Origin: Nonomuraea terrae
GTDB lineage: Bacteria > Actinomycetota > Actinomycetes > Streptosporangiales > Streptosporangiaceae
Direction: 5' to 3'
Length of the DNA: 64,000 nt
Assembly (NCBI RefSeq): GCF_004348995.1
Contig: NZ_SMKQ01000002.1
Location: 1-64,000, forward strand
Part shown: positions 42,964-52,996 of the stretch, piece by piece
Layout: each line of letters starts with the position of its first letter
Numbering within the stretch: the first letter of the stretch is position 1
Notes under the pieces: model-generated
Databases searched by the model: none
What the model was told of the DNA's origin: nothing
The model's input: only the letters and a program-made list of their open reading frames with translations
Made by a program: the position numbers and the translations under genes

Positions 42964-43518
42964 TCAGAGGGCCGGGCGGTCGTTGAGGATGAGCTGGAAG
43001 AGCCGGTGGTCCTGCCACCGGCCGTCGATCTCCAGGTAGCGCGGGGCGGTGCCGTACAGCTCGAAGCCGGCCTTGCGCAGCACGCTCTGCGAGGCGACGT
43101 TGTCGACCAGCGTGCCGGCCGCGACCCGGTGCAGGCGCAGCTCCTCGTCGGCCATCCGGCACACCTCGCGCACCGCGGCGGTGGCCAGGCCGCGGCCGGT
43201 GTGGCCGGCGTCGATCCAGTAGCCGAGGTTGGTGCTGAGGAAGGGGCCGCGGACGGTGTCGTTGAGCGTCATGCGGCCCACGATCAGGTCGCCGTCGGCC
43301 AGCGCCCACGCGGTCGCCTGGCCGGCGGCCTGCTTGGCGAGCATGGCCTCCAGCATCTGGGCCTGGATCGTGAGCGTGTAGAAGCTCTCGGGCCTGCGCG
43401 GCTCCCAGGGCCGCAGGTGTTCGCGGTTGCGGATGTAGGCCTCGGTCAGGGCGGGGGCGTCGTGCTCGCTCAGCGGGCGGAGCACGACGCCGCCGGGAAG
43501 GGTCACTGGTCGGATCAC
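42964..43518 (-). CDS. GNAT acetyltransferase, RimJ-like
   Basis: 184 residues. LRPLSEHDAPALTEAYIRNR at the N-terminus, LGYWIDAGHTGRGLATAAVR for acetyl-CoA binding, and SVLRKAGFELYGTAPRYLEI match the RimJ/RimL branch that acetylates protein N-termini or small amines. Substrate unknown. GTG at 43518 has no Shine-Dalgarno but a TAAGGT box six bases upstream, the leaderless pattern. Its stop is one base from that of the convergent GH20 gene. Confidence 0.87.
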   Translation of the reverse strand: MIRPVTLPGGVVLRPLSEHDAPALTEAYIRNREHLRPWEPRRPESFYTLTIQAQMLEAMLAKQAAGQATAWALADGDLIVGRMTLNDTVRGPFLSTNLGYWIDAGHTGRGLATAAVREVCRMADEELRLHRVAAGTLVDNVASQSVLRKAGFELYGTAPRYLEIDGRWQDHRLFQLILNDRPAL

Positions 43519-43527
43519 CGTGCCACC

Positions 43528-43530
<3 letters not shown>
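43519..43530 (-). promoter_or_regulatory. -10 element of a leaderless promoter for the RimJ-like gene
   Basis: On the minus strand TAAGGT (43530-43525) is followed by six bases and the GTG at 43518. Confidence 0.4.
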
Positions 43531-44580
<1,050 letters not shown>

Positions 44581-44586
44581 CACGCG

Positions 44587-45237
44587 TCAGGCTACCAAGC
44601 CGGCCTCGTGGGCGATGATCGCGGCCTGGACGCGGTTGCGCACGTCGAGGCGGGTGAGGATGGCGCTCACGTACGCCTTCACGGTGCCCTCCACGATGTG
44701 CAGCTCGCGCGCGATCTCGGCGTTGGACAGACCGGCGCCGAGCAGGGCGAGCACCTCCCGCTCGCGCTCGGTGAGCCCTTCGATGCGGTCGCGGGCCACC
44801 GCGCCCTTGGCCATCCGGCCGCCCTGGAGCCGGCTGATGACGCTCCTCGCCACCTTGGGCGACAGGTACGCCGCCCCGCCGGCCACCGCGTGGATGCCGG
44901 CGATGAGCTCGCGCGGGTCGCCCGACTTCAACAGGAAGCCGCTGGCGCCCACGTCGAGCGCCTTGGCGATGTAGTCGTCCTCGCCGAACGTGGTCAGCAT
45001 CACCACGGCCGTCGCCGGCGCGGCCCTGCGGATCTCCGCCGCGGCGGCCAGCCCGTCGAGCCGGGGCATGCGGATGTCGAGCAGGGCGACGTCGGGACGG
45101 TGGCTGATGGCGAGGTCCACCGCCTCCTTGCCGTCACCCGCCTCGGCCACCACGTCGAGGGCGGGGTCGGAGGACAGGATCGCCCGGACTCCGGCCCGCA
45201 TCATGGTCTCGTCGTCGGCCAGCAGAATGCGGATCAC
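44587..45237 (-). CDS. NarL/LuxR-type response regulator without adjacent kinase
   Basis: 216 residues. Receiver domain residues 1-120: acidic pocket in ILLADDETMM, phospho-acceptor Asp in VALLDIRMPRLDG, Thr in VVMLTTFGEDD and Lys in GFLLKSGDP. The LuxR HTH is LTEREREVLALLGAGLSNAE with IARELHIVEGTVKAYVS. No histidine kinase gene is next to it, so the partner is elsewhere. The GTG at 45237 is so close to AGGAGGT that the spacing is unusual for ribosome binding. It begins 19 bp from the divergent tautomerase start. Confidence 0.9.
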   Translation of the reverse strand: MIRILLADDETMMRAGVRAILSSDPALDVVAEAGDGKEAVDLAISHRPDVALLDIRMPRLDGLAAAAEIRRAAPATAVVMLTTFGEDDYIAKALDVGASGFLLKSGDPRELIAGIHAVAGGAAYLSPKVARSVISRLQGGRMAKGAVARDRIEGLTEREREVLALLGAGLSNAEIARELHIVEGTVKAYVSAILTRLDVRNRVQAAIIAHEAGLVA

Positions 45238-45256
45238 ACCTCCTATAGTGGCCGAT
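45238..45256. promoter_or_regulatory. 19-bp divergent control region
   Basis: Rightwards, TATAGT (45244-45249) is followed by seven bases and the ATG at 45257. Leftwards, CACTAT on the minus strand (45252-45247) is followed by seven bases (AGGAGGT) and the GTG at 45237. The two -10 elements overlap, so both genes cannot be initiated on one template at once, and both transcripts would be leaderless. Confidence 0.55.
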
Positions 45257-45631
45257 ATGGCGCAGGTGAAGGTGTACGGCCGTCGCGACATCTGGGCAGG
45301 CAGGCGGCGCGAGCTGTCGGACCTGATCCACGCGAGCCTGATGAGCGCGTGGGGCCTGCCGGAGGACAAACGCTTCCACCGCTTCCTGCTGCTGGAGGCC
45401 GACGACCTCGTCTGCCCGCAGCGGAGCGAACGCTATGTGATCATCGAGGTGGTCTGCTTCACCGGGCGCAGCGACTACGCGAAGCGGACGCTGATCCGGG
45501 AGCTCTACGCCCGGTGGCCGCACGACCCCGAGGACCTGGAGCTCACGATCGTCGAGATGCCCCGGGTGAACTGGGGGATCCGCGGTGTCCCCGCCGATGA
45601 GCTGAGTCTGTCGTACGAGGTCGAGGTCTGA
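45257..45631 (+). CDS. Tautomerase family (Tautomerase_2-like) protein lacking Pro1
   Basis: 124 residues. [20 protein letters not shown], then [20 protein letters not shown] and the closing [20 protein letters not shown] match the longer 4-oxalocrotonate-tautomerase relatives. The N-terminus is MAQVKVYG: the catalytic Pro1 that follows Met in active tautomerases is absent. It may therefore use other chemistry or be a non-enzymatic member. Start ATG 45257 is supported by the leaderless TATAGT pattern and by the N-terminal strand beginning at once. Confidence 0.8.
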   Translation: MAQVKVYGRRDIWAGRRRELSDLIHASLMSAWGLPEDKRFHRFLLLEADDLVCPQRSERYVIIEVVCFTGRSDYAKRTLIRELYARWPHDPEDLELTIVEMPRVNWGIRGVPADELSLSYEVEV

Positions 45632-45656
45632 GGACGGGTCAAGTTCGGGCTGGCGG

Positions 45657-45669
45657 TATGGTCCGACTC
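45657..45669 (+). promoter_or_regulatory. -10 element of a leaderless promoter for lpdA
   Basis: TATGGT (45657-45662) and seven bases (CCGACTC) precede the ATG at 45670. This favours ATG 45670 over the in-frame ATG at 45658, which is part of the -10 box. Confidence 0.5.
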
Positions 45670-47049
45670 ATGAGCACTCACTATGACGTCGTCGTACTCG
45701 GCGCGGGTCCTGGAGGGTATACGGCCGCCGTCCGCGCCGCCCAGCTCGGACTGCGCACCGCGGTCGTCGAGGAGAAGTACTGGGGTGGCGTCTGCTTGAA
45801 CGTGGGCTGCATCCCGTCCAAGGCGCTGCTGCGCAACGCCGAACTGGCCCATATCTTCCATCACGAGGCCAAGACCTTCGGCATCAGCGGCGAGGTCACC
45901 TTCGACTACGGGGCGGCCTTCCAGCGCAGCCGCAAGGTGGCCGACGGACGCGTCAAGGGCGTTCACTACCTGATGAAGAAGAACGCCATCACGGAGTACG
46001 ACGGGCGCGGCACGTTCCTGGACGCCAACACGCTCCAGGTGAACGGCGAGACGATCACGTTCTCCCACTGCATCATCGCCGCCGGGGCCACCACCAGGCT
46101 CATCCCCGGCACGCAGTTGTCGGAGCGGGTGGTGACGTACGAGGAGCAGATCCTGTCGGAGGAGCTGCCGGGCAGCATCATCATCGCGGGCGCCGGCGCG
46201 ATCGGCGTGGAGTTCGCGTACGTGCTGCACAACTACGGCGTCAAGGTGACGATCGTGGAGTTCCTCGACCGGGTCGTGCCGCTGGAGGACGAAGATGTGT
46301 CGGCCGAGCTGGCCAAGCGTTACAAGCGGCTCGGCATCGAGGTGATGACCTCCACCCGCGTGGACGCCATCGAGGACACCGGCGCCTCGGTCAAGGTCAC
46401 CGTCACCAAGGGCGGCCAGACGCAGGTGCTGGAGGCCGACAAGGTGCTGCAGGCCATCGGCTTCCAGCCGCGCGTCGACGGCTACGGGCTGGAGAAGACG
46501 GGGGTGGCGCTGACCGACCGGGGCGCCATCGCGGTCGACGGCCGCTGCCGGACGAACGTCCCCAGCATCTTCGCCATCGGCGACGTCACGGCCAAGCTGA
46601 TGCTGGCGCACGCCGCCGAGTCGATGGGCATCATCGCCGCCGAGACCATCGCGAACGCCGAGACGATGGAGCTCGACTACGTGATGATCCCGCGCGCGAC
46701 GTACTGCCAGCCGCAGGTGGCGAGCTTCGGCTACACCGAGGCGCAGGCCCGCGACCTGGGTTACGACGTGAAGGTGGCGAAGTTCCCGTTCACCGCCAAC
46801 GGCAAGGCGCACGGTCTCGGCGACAGCAACGGCTTCGTCAAGATCATCAGCGACGACACCCACGGCGAGCTGCTCGGCGCCCACCTGATCGGCCCCGAGG
46901 TCACCGAGCTGCTGCCCGAGCTGACCCTGGCCCAGCAGTGGGACCTGACGGTGCATGAAGTGGCCCGCAACGTCCACGCCCACCCGACGCTCGGCGAGGC
47001 GGTCAAGGAGGCCGTCCACGGCCTGGCCGGTCACATGATCAACATGTAG
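45670..47049 (+). CDS. lpdA: Dihydrolipoyl dehydrogenase (E3)
   Basis: 459 residues. FAD motif [21 protein letters not shown], redox disulfide in [19 protein letters not shown] motif [20 protein letters not shown], second FAD site [20 protein letters not shown], and the catalytic His-Glu pair in [13 protein letters not shown]. The enzyme reoxidises dihydrolipoamide of E2 proteins with NAD. Stand-alone, not in an operon with bkdABC, so it is probably the shared E3 for several 2-oxoacid complexes. Leaderless-type promoter. Followed by a very strong hairpin. Confidence 0.94.
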   Translation: MSTHYDVVVLGAGPGGYTAAVRAAQLGLRTAVVEEKYWGGVCLNVGCIPSKALLRNAELAHIFHHEAKTFGISGEVTFDYGAAFQRSRKVADGRVKGVHYLMKKNAITEYDGRGTFLDANTLQVNGETITFSHCIIAAGATTRLIPGTQLSERVVTYEEQILSEELPGSIIIAGAGAIGVEFAYVLHNYGVKVTIVEFLDRVVPLEDEDVSAELAKRYKRLGIEVMTSTRVDAIEDTGASVKVTVTKGGQTQVLEADKVLQAIGFQPRVDGYGLEKTGVALTDRGAIAVDGRCRTNVPSIFAIGDVTAKLMLAHAAESMGIIAAETIANAETMELDYVMIPRATYCQPQVASFGYTEAQARDLGYDVKVAKFPFTANGKAHGLGDSNGFVKIISDDTHGELLGAHLIGPEVTELLPELTLAQQWDLTVHEVARNVHAHPTLGEAVKEAVHGLAGHMINM

Positions 47050-47059
47050 GACGTGATCG

Positions 47060-47090
47060 GTGATCGGTACGGCCCGGCCGTACCGATCAC
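47060..47090. terminator. Bidirectional terminator between lpdA and the methyltransferase gene
   Basis: GTGATCGGTACGGCC (47060-47074), one central base, then its exact complement GGCCGTACCGATCAC (47076-47090). The far end covers the stop codon (47087-47089) of the convergent gene. Confidence 0.85.
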
Positions 47091-47782
47091 GTCATCCTGA
47101 ACGTGTAGTAGTCGACCTGCCAGCCGTCCCGCTCCAGGGCGCGGTGGGCGACGACCTCGGTGGCGAAGCCCTCCTCGCGGGCCAGGCCGCGCAGGTGGTC
47201 GAGGTCTCCCGAGGTGCCGAAGCCGATCAGCATCCGCCCGCCGGGGGTGAGGTGGGCTCGCGCGCCGCGGAAGAACGCGGTCATCGCCCGGTAGCCGGGG
47301 TCGGCGCCGGCCAGCTCGGACGCGTCGCGCGGCGTGAACCAGCGGTACGGCGGGTCGAAGACGATCAGGTCGAACCGGCCGTCGACGGCCTCGTAGACGT
47401 CGCTGAGCCGCACCTCCACGCGGTCGGCGACGCCGTTGCGCTCGGCGTTGCGCCGGGCGGCCTCGACGGCGGCCGGGTTGACGTCGACGGCCAGCACCTC
47501 GGCGGCCTTCGAGGCGGCCAGGATCGCGTTGACGCCGCTGCCCGTGCCCATGTCGAGCACGCGGTCGCCCTCTCTCACCTCGGCCAGCACGGCCTCGCCG
47601 AGCAGGTGGGACAGGCGCGCGATCGGCATCACGCCGGGCGGCACCACGATGGTGCGGCCCAGGTAGGCGAAGGTCTGCTCTCCAGCGCCCTCCTCGCGCA
47701 TGGCGCGGTAGGCGTTCTCATGCCAGCGGCGGATCCGCTCGACGTGCTCGGGCGGGAGCCGCGGAACGTACTCGTCGGCCAT
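47087..47782 (-). CDS. HemK/PrmC-like class I methyltransferase
   Basis: 231 residues. SAM motif I is VLDMGTGSGVNAILAASKAA, motif II ends in AVDVNPAAVEAARR, and motif IV is IVFDPPYRWF, the (N/D)PPY tetrapeptide of enzymes that methylate amide nitrogens or bases. An N-terminal segment with GRTIVVPPGVMPIARLSHLL resembles the peptide-release-factor methyltransferase family without its N-terminal helical domain. Substrate unknown. ATG at 47782 was preferred to GTG at 47791 because AAAAGT ends seven bases before it; both lack a Shine-Dalgarno. Confidence 0.82.
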   Translation of the reverse strand: MADEYVPRLPPEHVERIRRWHENAYRAMREEGAGEQTFAYLGRTIVVPPGVMPIARLSHLLGEAVLAEVREGDRVLDMGTGSGVNAILAASKAAEVLAVDVNPAAVEAARRNAERNGVADRVEVRLSDVYEAVDGRFDLIVFDPPYRWFTPRDASELAGADPGYRAMTAFFRGARAHLTPGGRMLIGFGTSGDLDHLRGLAREEGFATEVVAHRALERDGWQVDYYTFRMT

Positions 47783-47890
47783 TTCGTCCACTTTTCACGA
47801 GATCTTCAGAATGCGCTGAGACTCCTCTGAGGATCCGCCGAGAACGTGAGGAGGACAACAGGATTTCCCATCGGACGGTGGTCGCCGCAC

Positions 47891-48361
47891 ATGACCTCAA
47901 CTACCCCTCGAACCGCTGAAGCTCGCCGGCTCGGCCCCTCCTCCGCGGTCCGGCTGGGGCTGCTGGCGCTGGTCGCGGTCGGCATCGCCGGCGCCGGGCT
48001 GGAGCTCGCCTTCGAGCGCCACTGGCAGTCGTTCACCCAGCTCATCCCATGGGTGGCCGTGGCGGCCCTCGTGGTCGCGCTCGTGTTGCTCGCCGTGTCC
48101 GCGCGCACGGTGACCGTGGTGCGCGTGCTGGCCGGGACGGTGCTGCTGGCCTCGGCGTACGGCGTCTTCATGCACGTGTCGGTCAATTACGGTGTGGGCG
48201 CGGGCATGGACCCGGCGTGGGACTCGCTCTCGCCGCTCACCCAGTGGTGGTACGCGCTGACGAAGACCGTGGGCGCGGCGCCGCCGCTCGCGCCCGGCAT
48301 GCTGGCGCAGAGCGCGCTGCTTCTGCTGCTCGCCACCCTGATGCCGAAAACGCGGGCCTGA
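47891..48361 (+). CDS. Four-helix membrane protein, unknown function
   Basis: 156 residues from ATG 47891. Helices at about 20-41 (AVRLGLLALVAVGIAGAGLE), 50-70 (LIPWVAVAALVVALVLLAVS), 74-95 (VVRVLAGTVLLASAYGVFMH) and 133-150 (LAQSALLLLLATLM). The start is uncertain: AGGAGG at about 47849 is followed by no ATG or GTG at the right distance. It precedes the macro-domain protein by 89 bp on the same strand, so cotranscription is possible. No family recognised. Confidence 0.65.
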   Translation: MTSTTPRTAEARRLGPSSAVRLGLLALVAVGIAGAGLELAFERHWQSFTQLIPWVAVAALVVALVLLAVSARTVTVVRVLAGTVLLASAYGVFMHVSVNYGVGAGMDPAWDSLSPLTQWWYALTKTVGAAPPLAPGMLAQSALLLLLATLMPKTRA

Positions 48362-48449
48362 TCGACGGAAATTTGGGCAGAGATCTACCCAGAAGGCGTC
48401 GAACGACGTATCTTCCAGGCTCTGGCGCATTTCCTCGGGAGGGCGGCGG

Positions 48450-49259
48450 GTGGGTCTCGTCCAGGGGCTGCGGGCGGTCGTCCGCACGCCGCGCGGCCGG
48501 GTGCTCCTGGCCGCGCACTTCCTCATGGCGTTCGGAGCCCTCGCGCTGGTGGTGCTGGTCGCGCAGGCGTCAGGGGCGGGGCCGGCCGGTCCGGTCGTGC
48601 TCGCCGGCTGCGTGGTGGTGTCCGCGGTCTGGGCGCTGGCGCGGGCGTATCCGCGGTGCCCGATCTGGCGCACTTTTCCGGGAACGACGGTCTCGGTCCG
48701 GGTGGGCGACCCGCTGAATCAGGACGCCGACCTCGTGGTCGGGTTCGCCGACACGTTCGACACCGACCTCGGCGGCGTGCGGGGGAAACTGCTCGGCCGC
48801 CTGTACGACGGCGACCTGGAACGCCTGGACGGCGAGCTGGAACGTGCTCTGTCGGCGGTGGTGCCCCGCCGCGTCGAGACGCGCGAGTCGAAGCCCGTGG
48901 GCAAGCTCAAGCGCTACTCGCTGGGCACGGTGGCCACGATCGGTTCGCCGTACCGGAAGGTGCACTGCGTGGTCTCCCGCAGGATGGGCAACGACATGGA
49001 GGCGCGCTCGTCGGTGGACGACCTGTGGCTGAGCCTCGGGCGGCTGTGGGCGGCGATCGCGCGGGAGGGGCCGCTGGACCGGGTGGCCGTGCCCGTCGTC
49101 GAGGCGGACCCCGAGCTGTTGATCAAGATGGTCGCGGTGTCGTTCGTGGCCCAGTCGAGGACGCGGCCGGTCGCGCGTGAGCTGACCCTCGTCGTGCCCC
49201 GCGCCGACGCCGCCGGCATCGACCTCCTGGAGATCCGGGCCTTCCTCGCCGCGCTCTGA
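48450..49259 (+). CDS. Membrane-anchored macro-domain protein, resembling the type II Thoeris effector ThsA
   Basis: 269 residues. Two membrane helices (about 17-40 VLLAAHFLMAFGALALVVLV and 46-66 PVVLAGCVVVSAVWALARAY) are followed by a cytosolic domain beginning VSVRVGDPLNQDADLVVGFA and DTFDTDLGG. It continues with a charged helix, KRYSLGTVATIG, an SSVDDLWLSLGRLW helix and a final strand (ARELTLVV). From memory this matches the ThsA-type macro domain (formerly DUF6430), which in type II Thoeris phage defence binds a nucleotide signal made by a TIR protein and triggers membrane damage. No TIR gene is seen in the window, so defence is inference. GTG at 48450 follows GGGAGGG. Confidence 0.7.
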   Translation: MGLVQGLRAVVRTPRGRVLLAAHFLMAFGALALVVLVAQASGAGPAGPVVLAGCVVVSAVWALARAYPRCPIWRTFPGTTVSVRVGDPLNQDADLVVGFADTFDTDLGGVRGKLLGRLYDGDLERLDGELERALSAVVPRRVETRESKPVGKLKRYSLGTVATIGSPYRKVHCVVSRRMGNDMEARSSVDDLWLSLGRLWAAIAREGPLDRVAVPVVEADPELLIKMVAVSFVAQSRTRPVARELTLVVPRADAAGIDLLEIRAFLAAL

Positions 49260-49378
49260 CCCTGTCATTTTGACGACATGTCGCTGTTCGGCCAGGCAGA
49301 TCGCGCCCTCCGAACAGGCAGAGTGCCGCATTCTCATGAGCGAGTAAAGCGACGTAGCACTACAGATCGGGTTCGTTC

Positions 49379-52300
49379 ATGAGATGGATCACCCGCTTCG
49401 CCGCCGTGGGCGCGGGCCTGGCGATGCTGGCGCAGCCGGTGCCGGCGCACGCCGCGGCGCCCGAGCCGGCGACCGGCGGCGCGATGTACCGCGTCACGTT
49501 GATCACCGGTGACGTGGTCACCGTACAGGAGTTCGCCGGCGGGAAACGCGCGGCGACCGTGGAGCCCGGCGAGGGCCGGCAGGACGTCAGGTTCCTCACG
49601 CGGGAGGAGAACGGCGAGCTGATCGTGACGCCCGCCGACATGGTGCCGTACCTGTCCCGCGGCCTCATGGACGAGCGGTTGTTCTCGGTCAGCGGCCTGA
49701 TCGAGCAGGGCTACGACGACGCGAGCAGCGACGTCTTACCGCTGATCCTGGCCTACGCGCAGAGCGGCGCGAAGGCCGTCACGCTGAGCAGCGTGAACGC
49801 CCGCCCCCTGCGCGCGGACAAGGACGAGCTGCCCGTCCTGTGGGGCGAGGCCGGCGCCCGATCGGAAGCGGCCGAGCCGCGGCTGCGCGACGGGCTGGCC
49901 AAGGTGTGGCTCGACGGCAAGGTGAGCGTGTCGCTGGAGCACAGCGTCCCGCAGGTGGGTGCGCCGCAGGCCTGGCAGGACGGGTACGACGGCAAGGGCG
50001 TGAAGGTCGCGGTCCTGGACACCGGGATCGACGCCGACCACCCCGACGTGGCCGGCAAGATCACCGAGACGCGGAACTTCACCGACGACCTGTCGGCCGA
50101 GGACCTGCACGGCCACGGCACCCACGTCGCCGCCACCGTGGCGGGCACCGGAGCGGCCTCGAACGGCCTGCGCAAGGGCGTGGCCCCCGGCGCCGAGCTG
50201 GCGATCGGCAAGGTGCTCGACTCCGGCGGCAGCGGCACGGAGTCGCAGGTGCTGGCGGGCATGGAGTGGGCGGCGCTGAAGAGCGGCGCCGACGTGGTCA
50301 ACATGAGCCTCGGCGGCGACCCCACCGACGGCACCGACCCGCTCAGCGTCGCCGTGGACGAGCTGACGAAGCAGACCGGCACGCTGTTCGTCGTCGCGGC
50401 GGGCAACGAGGGCGGCGAGTACACCGTCGGCTCGCCGGGCGCCGCCGCCTCGGCGCTGACCGTCGGCGCGGTGGACGCCGACGACGCGCTGGCGTCGTTC
50501 TCCAGCCGCGGCCCGCGCCTGGACGAGGCCGTCAAGCCGGACATCACCGCGCCGGGCGTGGCCATCACCGCCGCCCGCGCCTCCGGCACTTCCCTCGGCA
50601 CGCCGGTGGACGACCTGCACACGAAGCTCTCCGGCACCTCGATGGCCACGCCGCACGTGGCCGGCGCGGCGGCGATCCTGGCTCAGCGCCACCCCGAGTG
50701 GCAGGCCGGGCAGATCAAGGACGCGCTGGTGTCCACCGCCCGCACGATCGACGGCCAGACGCCGTACGAGCAGGGCGGCGGGCGCGTGGACGTGGCCCGC
50801 GCGCTGCGTCAGACGGTCACCGCCACCGCCTCCCTCAGCATGGGCGTGCACGAGGACGGCGACAAGGGGACCCCCGGCGGTGTCATCACCTACACCAACT
50901 CCGGCCAGGCCCCCGTCACCCTGACGCCGGCCCCGGTGCTGTCCAACCTGGACGGCGACGCCCCCGGCGAGGGCGCGGTCACCCTGTCGGCCACGACGGT
51001 CACCGTGGAGCCGGGCGCGAGCGCGACCGTCGAGGTCGCCGTGGACGTCGCCAAGCTGACCCACGGCCGGCACGCCGGCTACGTCACCGCCACCGCGTCC
51101 GACGGCTCCGCGGTCGCGCACACCACGCTGGCGCTGACCCGGCGCGCCGAGACGCACAAGGTGCACTTCACCGCCGTCGGCCGCGACGGCAAGCCCGCCC
51201 GCGTGCCCGTGATCATGATGTACGGCGCCGCCGGCCGCGACGACGCCATGGGCTACATCCTGTACGAGAACATCGGCTGGACCGTCGAGGTGCCGGTGGG
51301 CACCTACCACATGCAGGCGATCATGGGTGAGAGCCAGGAGGAGCTCCCCGTCGACACCCTCGTCGTCAAGCCCGAGATGGCGGTGACCGGCGACATGGAG
51401 GTGGTGCTCGACGCGAGGACCGCCGTGCCCGTCGAGATCAGGACGTCCCAGCCGGTGACGCAGGAGGGCATCTCCACCTACTTCACCCACCGCACGTACG
51501 GGTCGCGGAAGATCAGCCTGGGCTCGATGAACTTCCCGTCGGTCGAGGGGCTCATGGTCACCCCGACCGAGCCGGTGGCGAACGGCACGTTCGAGTTCGC
51601 CTCGCGCTGGCAGCTCGCCGCGCCCCGGGTCCAGGCCCGGCTGGGCAACGAGAGGCTGGTCGTGCGGCCGGCGATCCGGTCGCCCGAGTTCGAGGGCACC
51701 AAGCGTTGGAAGCTCGTCGACGGCGACGCCAAGGGCGGCGACGTGCGGGGCAAGGCCGTGGTGGTCGCCAGCCAGGACTTCGGCGACTGGGAGGAGCGGC
51801 TGGAGGGCTTCGCCGAGGCCGGCGCGGCCGCGGTCATCGCGGTCGGCCCGGACGGGCGCGCCATGTGGCAGCCGTGGCGGCCGGACGGCGACCGCGCCCC
51901 GCTGCCCACGCTCCTGATCACCCATGACCGCGGCCAGCCGCTGCTGGAGCAGGCGCGTACCGGCCGGGGCGTGCTGCACGTGACCGGCTCGTTCAGGGCG
52001 CCGTACCTGTACGAGATCATGCAGGTCTCCTCCGGCCGCGTGCCGGAGCGGGTCGTGCACGACGTGAACTGGACCAACACCGCCCTGGTGGACGCCGGCT
52101 ACCACGACTTCGGCGGCGACGACCACGGCAAGGACCAGCGGTTCGGCTGGCGGCCGTGGCAGACGTACAGCCTGGATCTGCAGATGGAGACCCAGCGGGT
52201 GGTGCCGACGCCGCTGCGCCGCATGGAGTACGTCAGCGCGGGCGACACCCAGTGGCAGCACGTCGTGCAGCACCAGCTCACCTGGGAGTCGATGAACCGG

Positions 52301-52996
52301 CTGCGCGGCGGCCTGACGGACGTGCCGCGTTCGTACCGGCCGGCGGAGATCGCCAGGGAGAGCTGGTTCTCCCCCGTCGTCCGCCCGGCGGCGCGGGCCG
52401 CCTCGCGTACGGGGGACGTGCTGTCGTTCGACATCCCCGAGTTCGTGGACGCCGACGGGCACTACGGCTTCGTGGACGGCAGTGCCGCCGACGACACCGG
52501 CTCCGCCCGCTTCTACCGCGACGGCGAGCTCGTGCAGGAGAGCAAGACACTGAACGGCTCCTTCCCCGCCGTGCCGCAGGACGCCGAGTACCGCATGGAG
52601 CTGTCGACGACGCGCACCTCGGAGGACTGGCGGTACGCCACGGCCACCGAGACGTCGTGGACCTTCCGCTCGGCGCGTCCCGAGGGCACCCAGCCCGTGG
52701 CGCTGCTCGGCGTGGACTACGACGTCCCCGCGGACCTGGAGGGGAACGTCCGCAGGACCGTCCCGGTCCCGCTCGGCTTCACCGCGCGGAACGCGCGGAC
52801 GGTGACCGCCGAGCTGTCGTACGACGACGGGCGGACCTGGCGCAGGCTGCCGCTCGCGCCGCTGGGCAGGGGCCGGTTCACCACCCTGGTGGCGCACCGG
52901 TCCACCGACACCGGCGTGTCCCTGCGGGTCACCGCCACCGGCGCGAACGGTGAGCGGTTCCAGCAGACCGTCACCCGGGCGTACGGCGTGAAGTAG
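49379..52996 (+). CDS. Large secreted subtilisin-like serine protease (S8)
   Basis: 1205 residues. Signal peptide (MRWITRFAAVGAGLAMLAQP, cleavage near AHA-AAP), a propeptide to about residue 195, then the subtilase domain with the full triad D214 (AVLDTGID), H246 (HGHGTHVA) and S421 (GTSMATPH) and oxyanion Asn in AAGNEGG. A beta-sandwich region follows, then at about 760-860 a PA-like insert (GKAVVVASQDFGDWEERLEG), and further C-terminal beta domains of unknown role. Such giant actinobacterial subtilases degrade proteins outside the cell. No sorting motif or membrane anchor is seen. The ribosome site is weak. Its stop codon directly abuts that of the convergent regulator gene. Confidence 0.93.
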   Translation: MRWITRFAAVGAGLAMLAQPVPAHAAAPEPATGGAMYRVTLITGDVVTVQEFAGGKRAATVEPGEGRQDVRFLTREENGELIVTPADMVPYLSRGLMDERLFSVSGLIEQGYDDASSDVLPLILAYAQSGAKAVTLSSVNARPLRADKDELPVLWGEAGARSEAAEPRLRDGLAKVWLDGKVSVSLEHSVPQVGAPQAWQDGYDGKGVKVAVLDTGIDADHPDVAGKITETRNFTDDLSAEDLHGHGTHVAATVAGTGAASNGLRKGVAPGAELAIGKVLDSGGSGTESQVLAGMEWAALKSGADVVNMSLGGDPTDGTDPLSVAVDELTKQTGTLFVVAAGNEGGEYTVGSPGAAASALTVGAVDADDALASFSSRGPRLDEAVKPDITAPGVAITAARASGTSLGTPVDDLHTKLSGTSMATPHVAGAAAILAQRHPEWQAGQIKDALVSTARTIDGQTPYEQGGGRVDVARALRQTVTATASLSMGVHEDGDKGTPGGVITYTNSGQAPVTLTPAPVLSNLDGDAPGEGAVTLSATTVTVEPGASATVEVAVDVAKLTHGRHAGYVTATASDGSAVAHTTLALTRRAETHKVHFTAVGRDGKPARVPVIMMYGAAGRDDAMGYILYENIGWTVEVPVGTYHMQAIMGESQEELPVDTLVVKPEMAVTGDMEVVLDARTAVPVEIRTSQPVTQEGISTYFTHRTYGSRKISLGSMNFPSVEGLMVTPTEPVANGTFEFASRWQLAAPRVQARLGNERLVVRPAIRSPEFEGTKRWKLVDGDAKGGDVRGKAVVVASQDFGDWEERLEGFAEAGAAAVIAVGPDGRAMWQPWRPDGDRAPLPTLLITHDRGQPLLEQARTGRGVLHVTGSFRAPYLYEIMQVSSGRVPERVVHDVNWTNTALVDAGYHDFGGDDHGKDQRFGWRPWQTYSLDLQMETQRVVPTPLRRMEYVSAGDTQWQHVVQHQLTWESMNRLRGGLTDVPRSYRPAEIARESWFSPVVRPAARAASRTGDVLSFDIPEFVDADGHYGFVDGSAADDTGSARFYRDGELVQESKTLNGSFPAVPQDAEYRMELSTTRTSEDWRYATATETSWTFRSARPEGTQPVALLGVDYDVPADLEGNVRRTVPVPLGFTARNARTVTAELSYDDGRTWRRLPLAPLGRGRFTTLVAHRSTDTGVSLRVTATGANGERFQQTVTRAYGVK

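Noticed and set aside
48450..49259. A complete Thoeris defence operon
   Set aside because: No TIR-domain gene was found among the neighbouring genes or elsewhere in the window; only the effector-like half is present.
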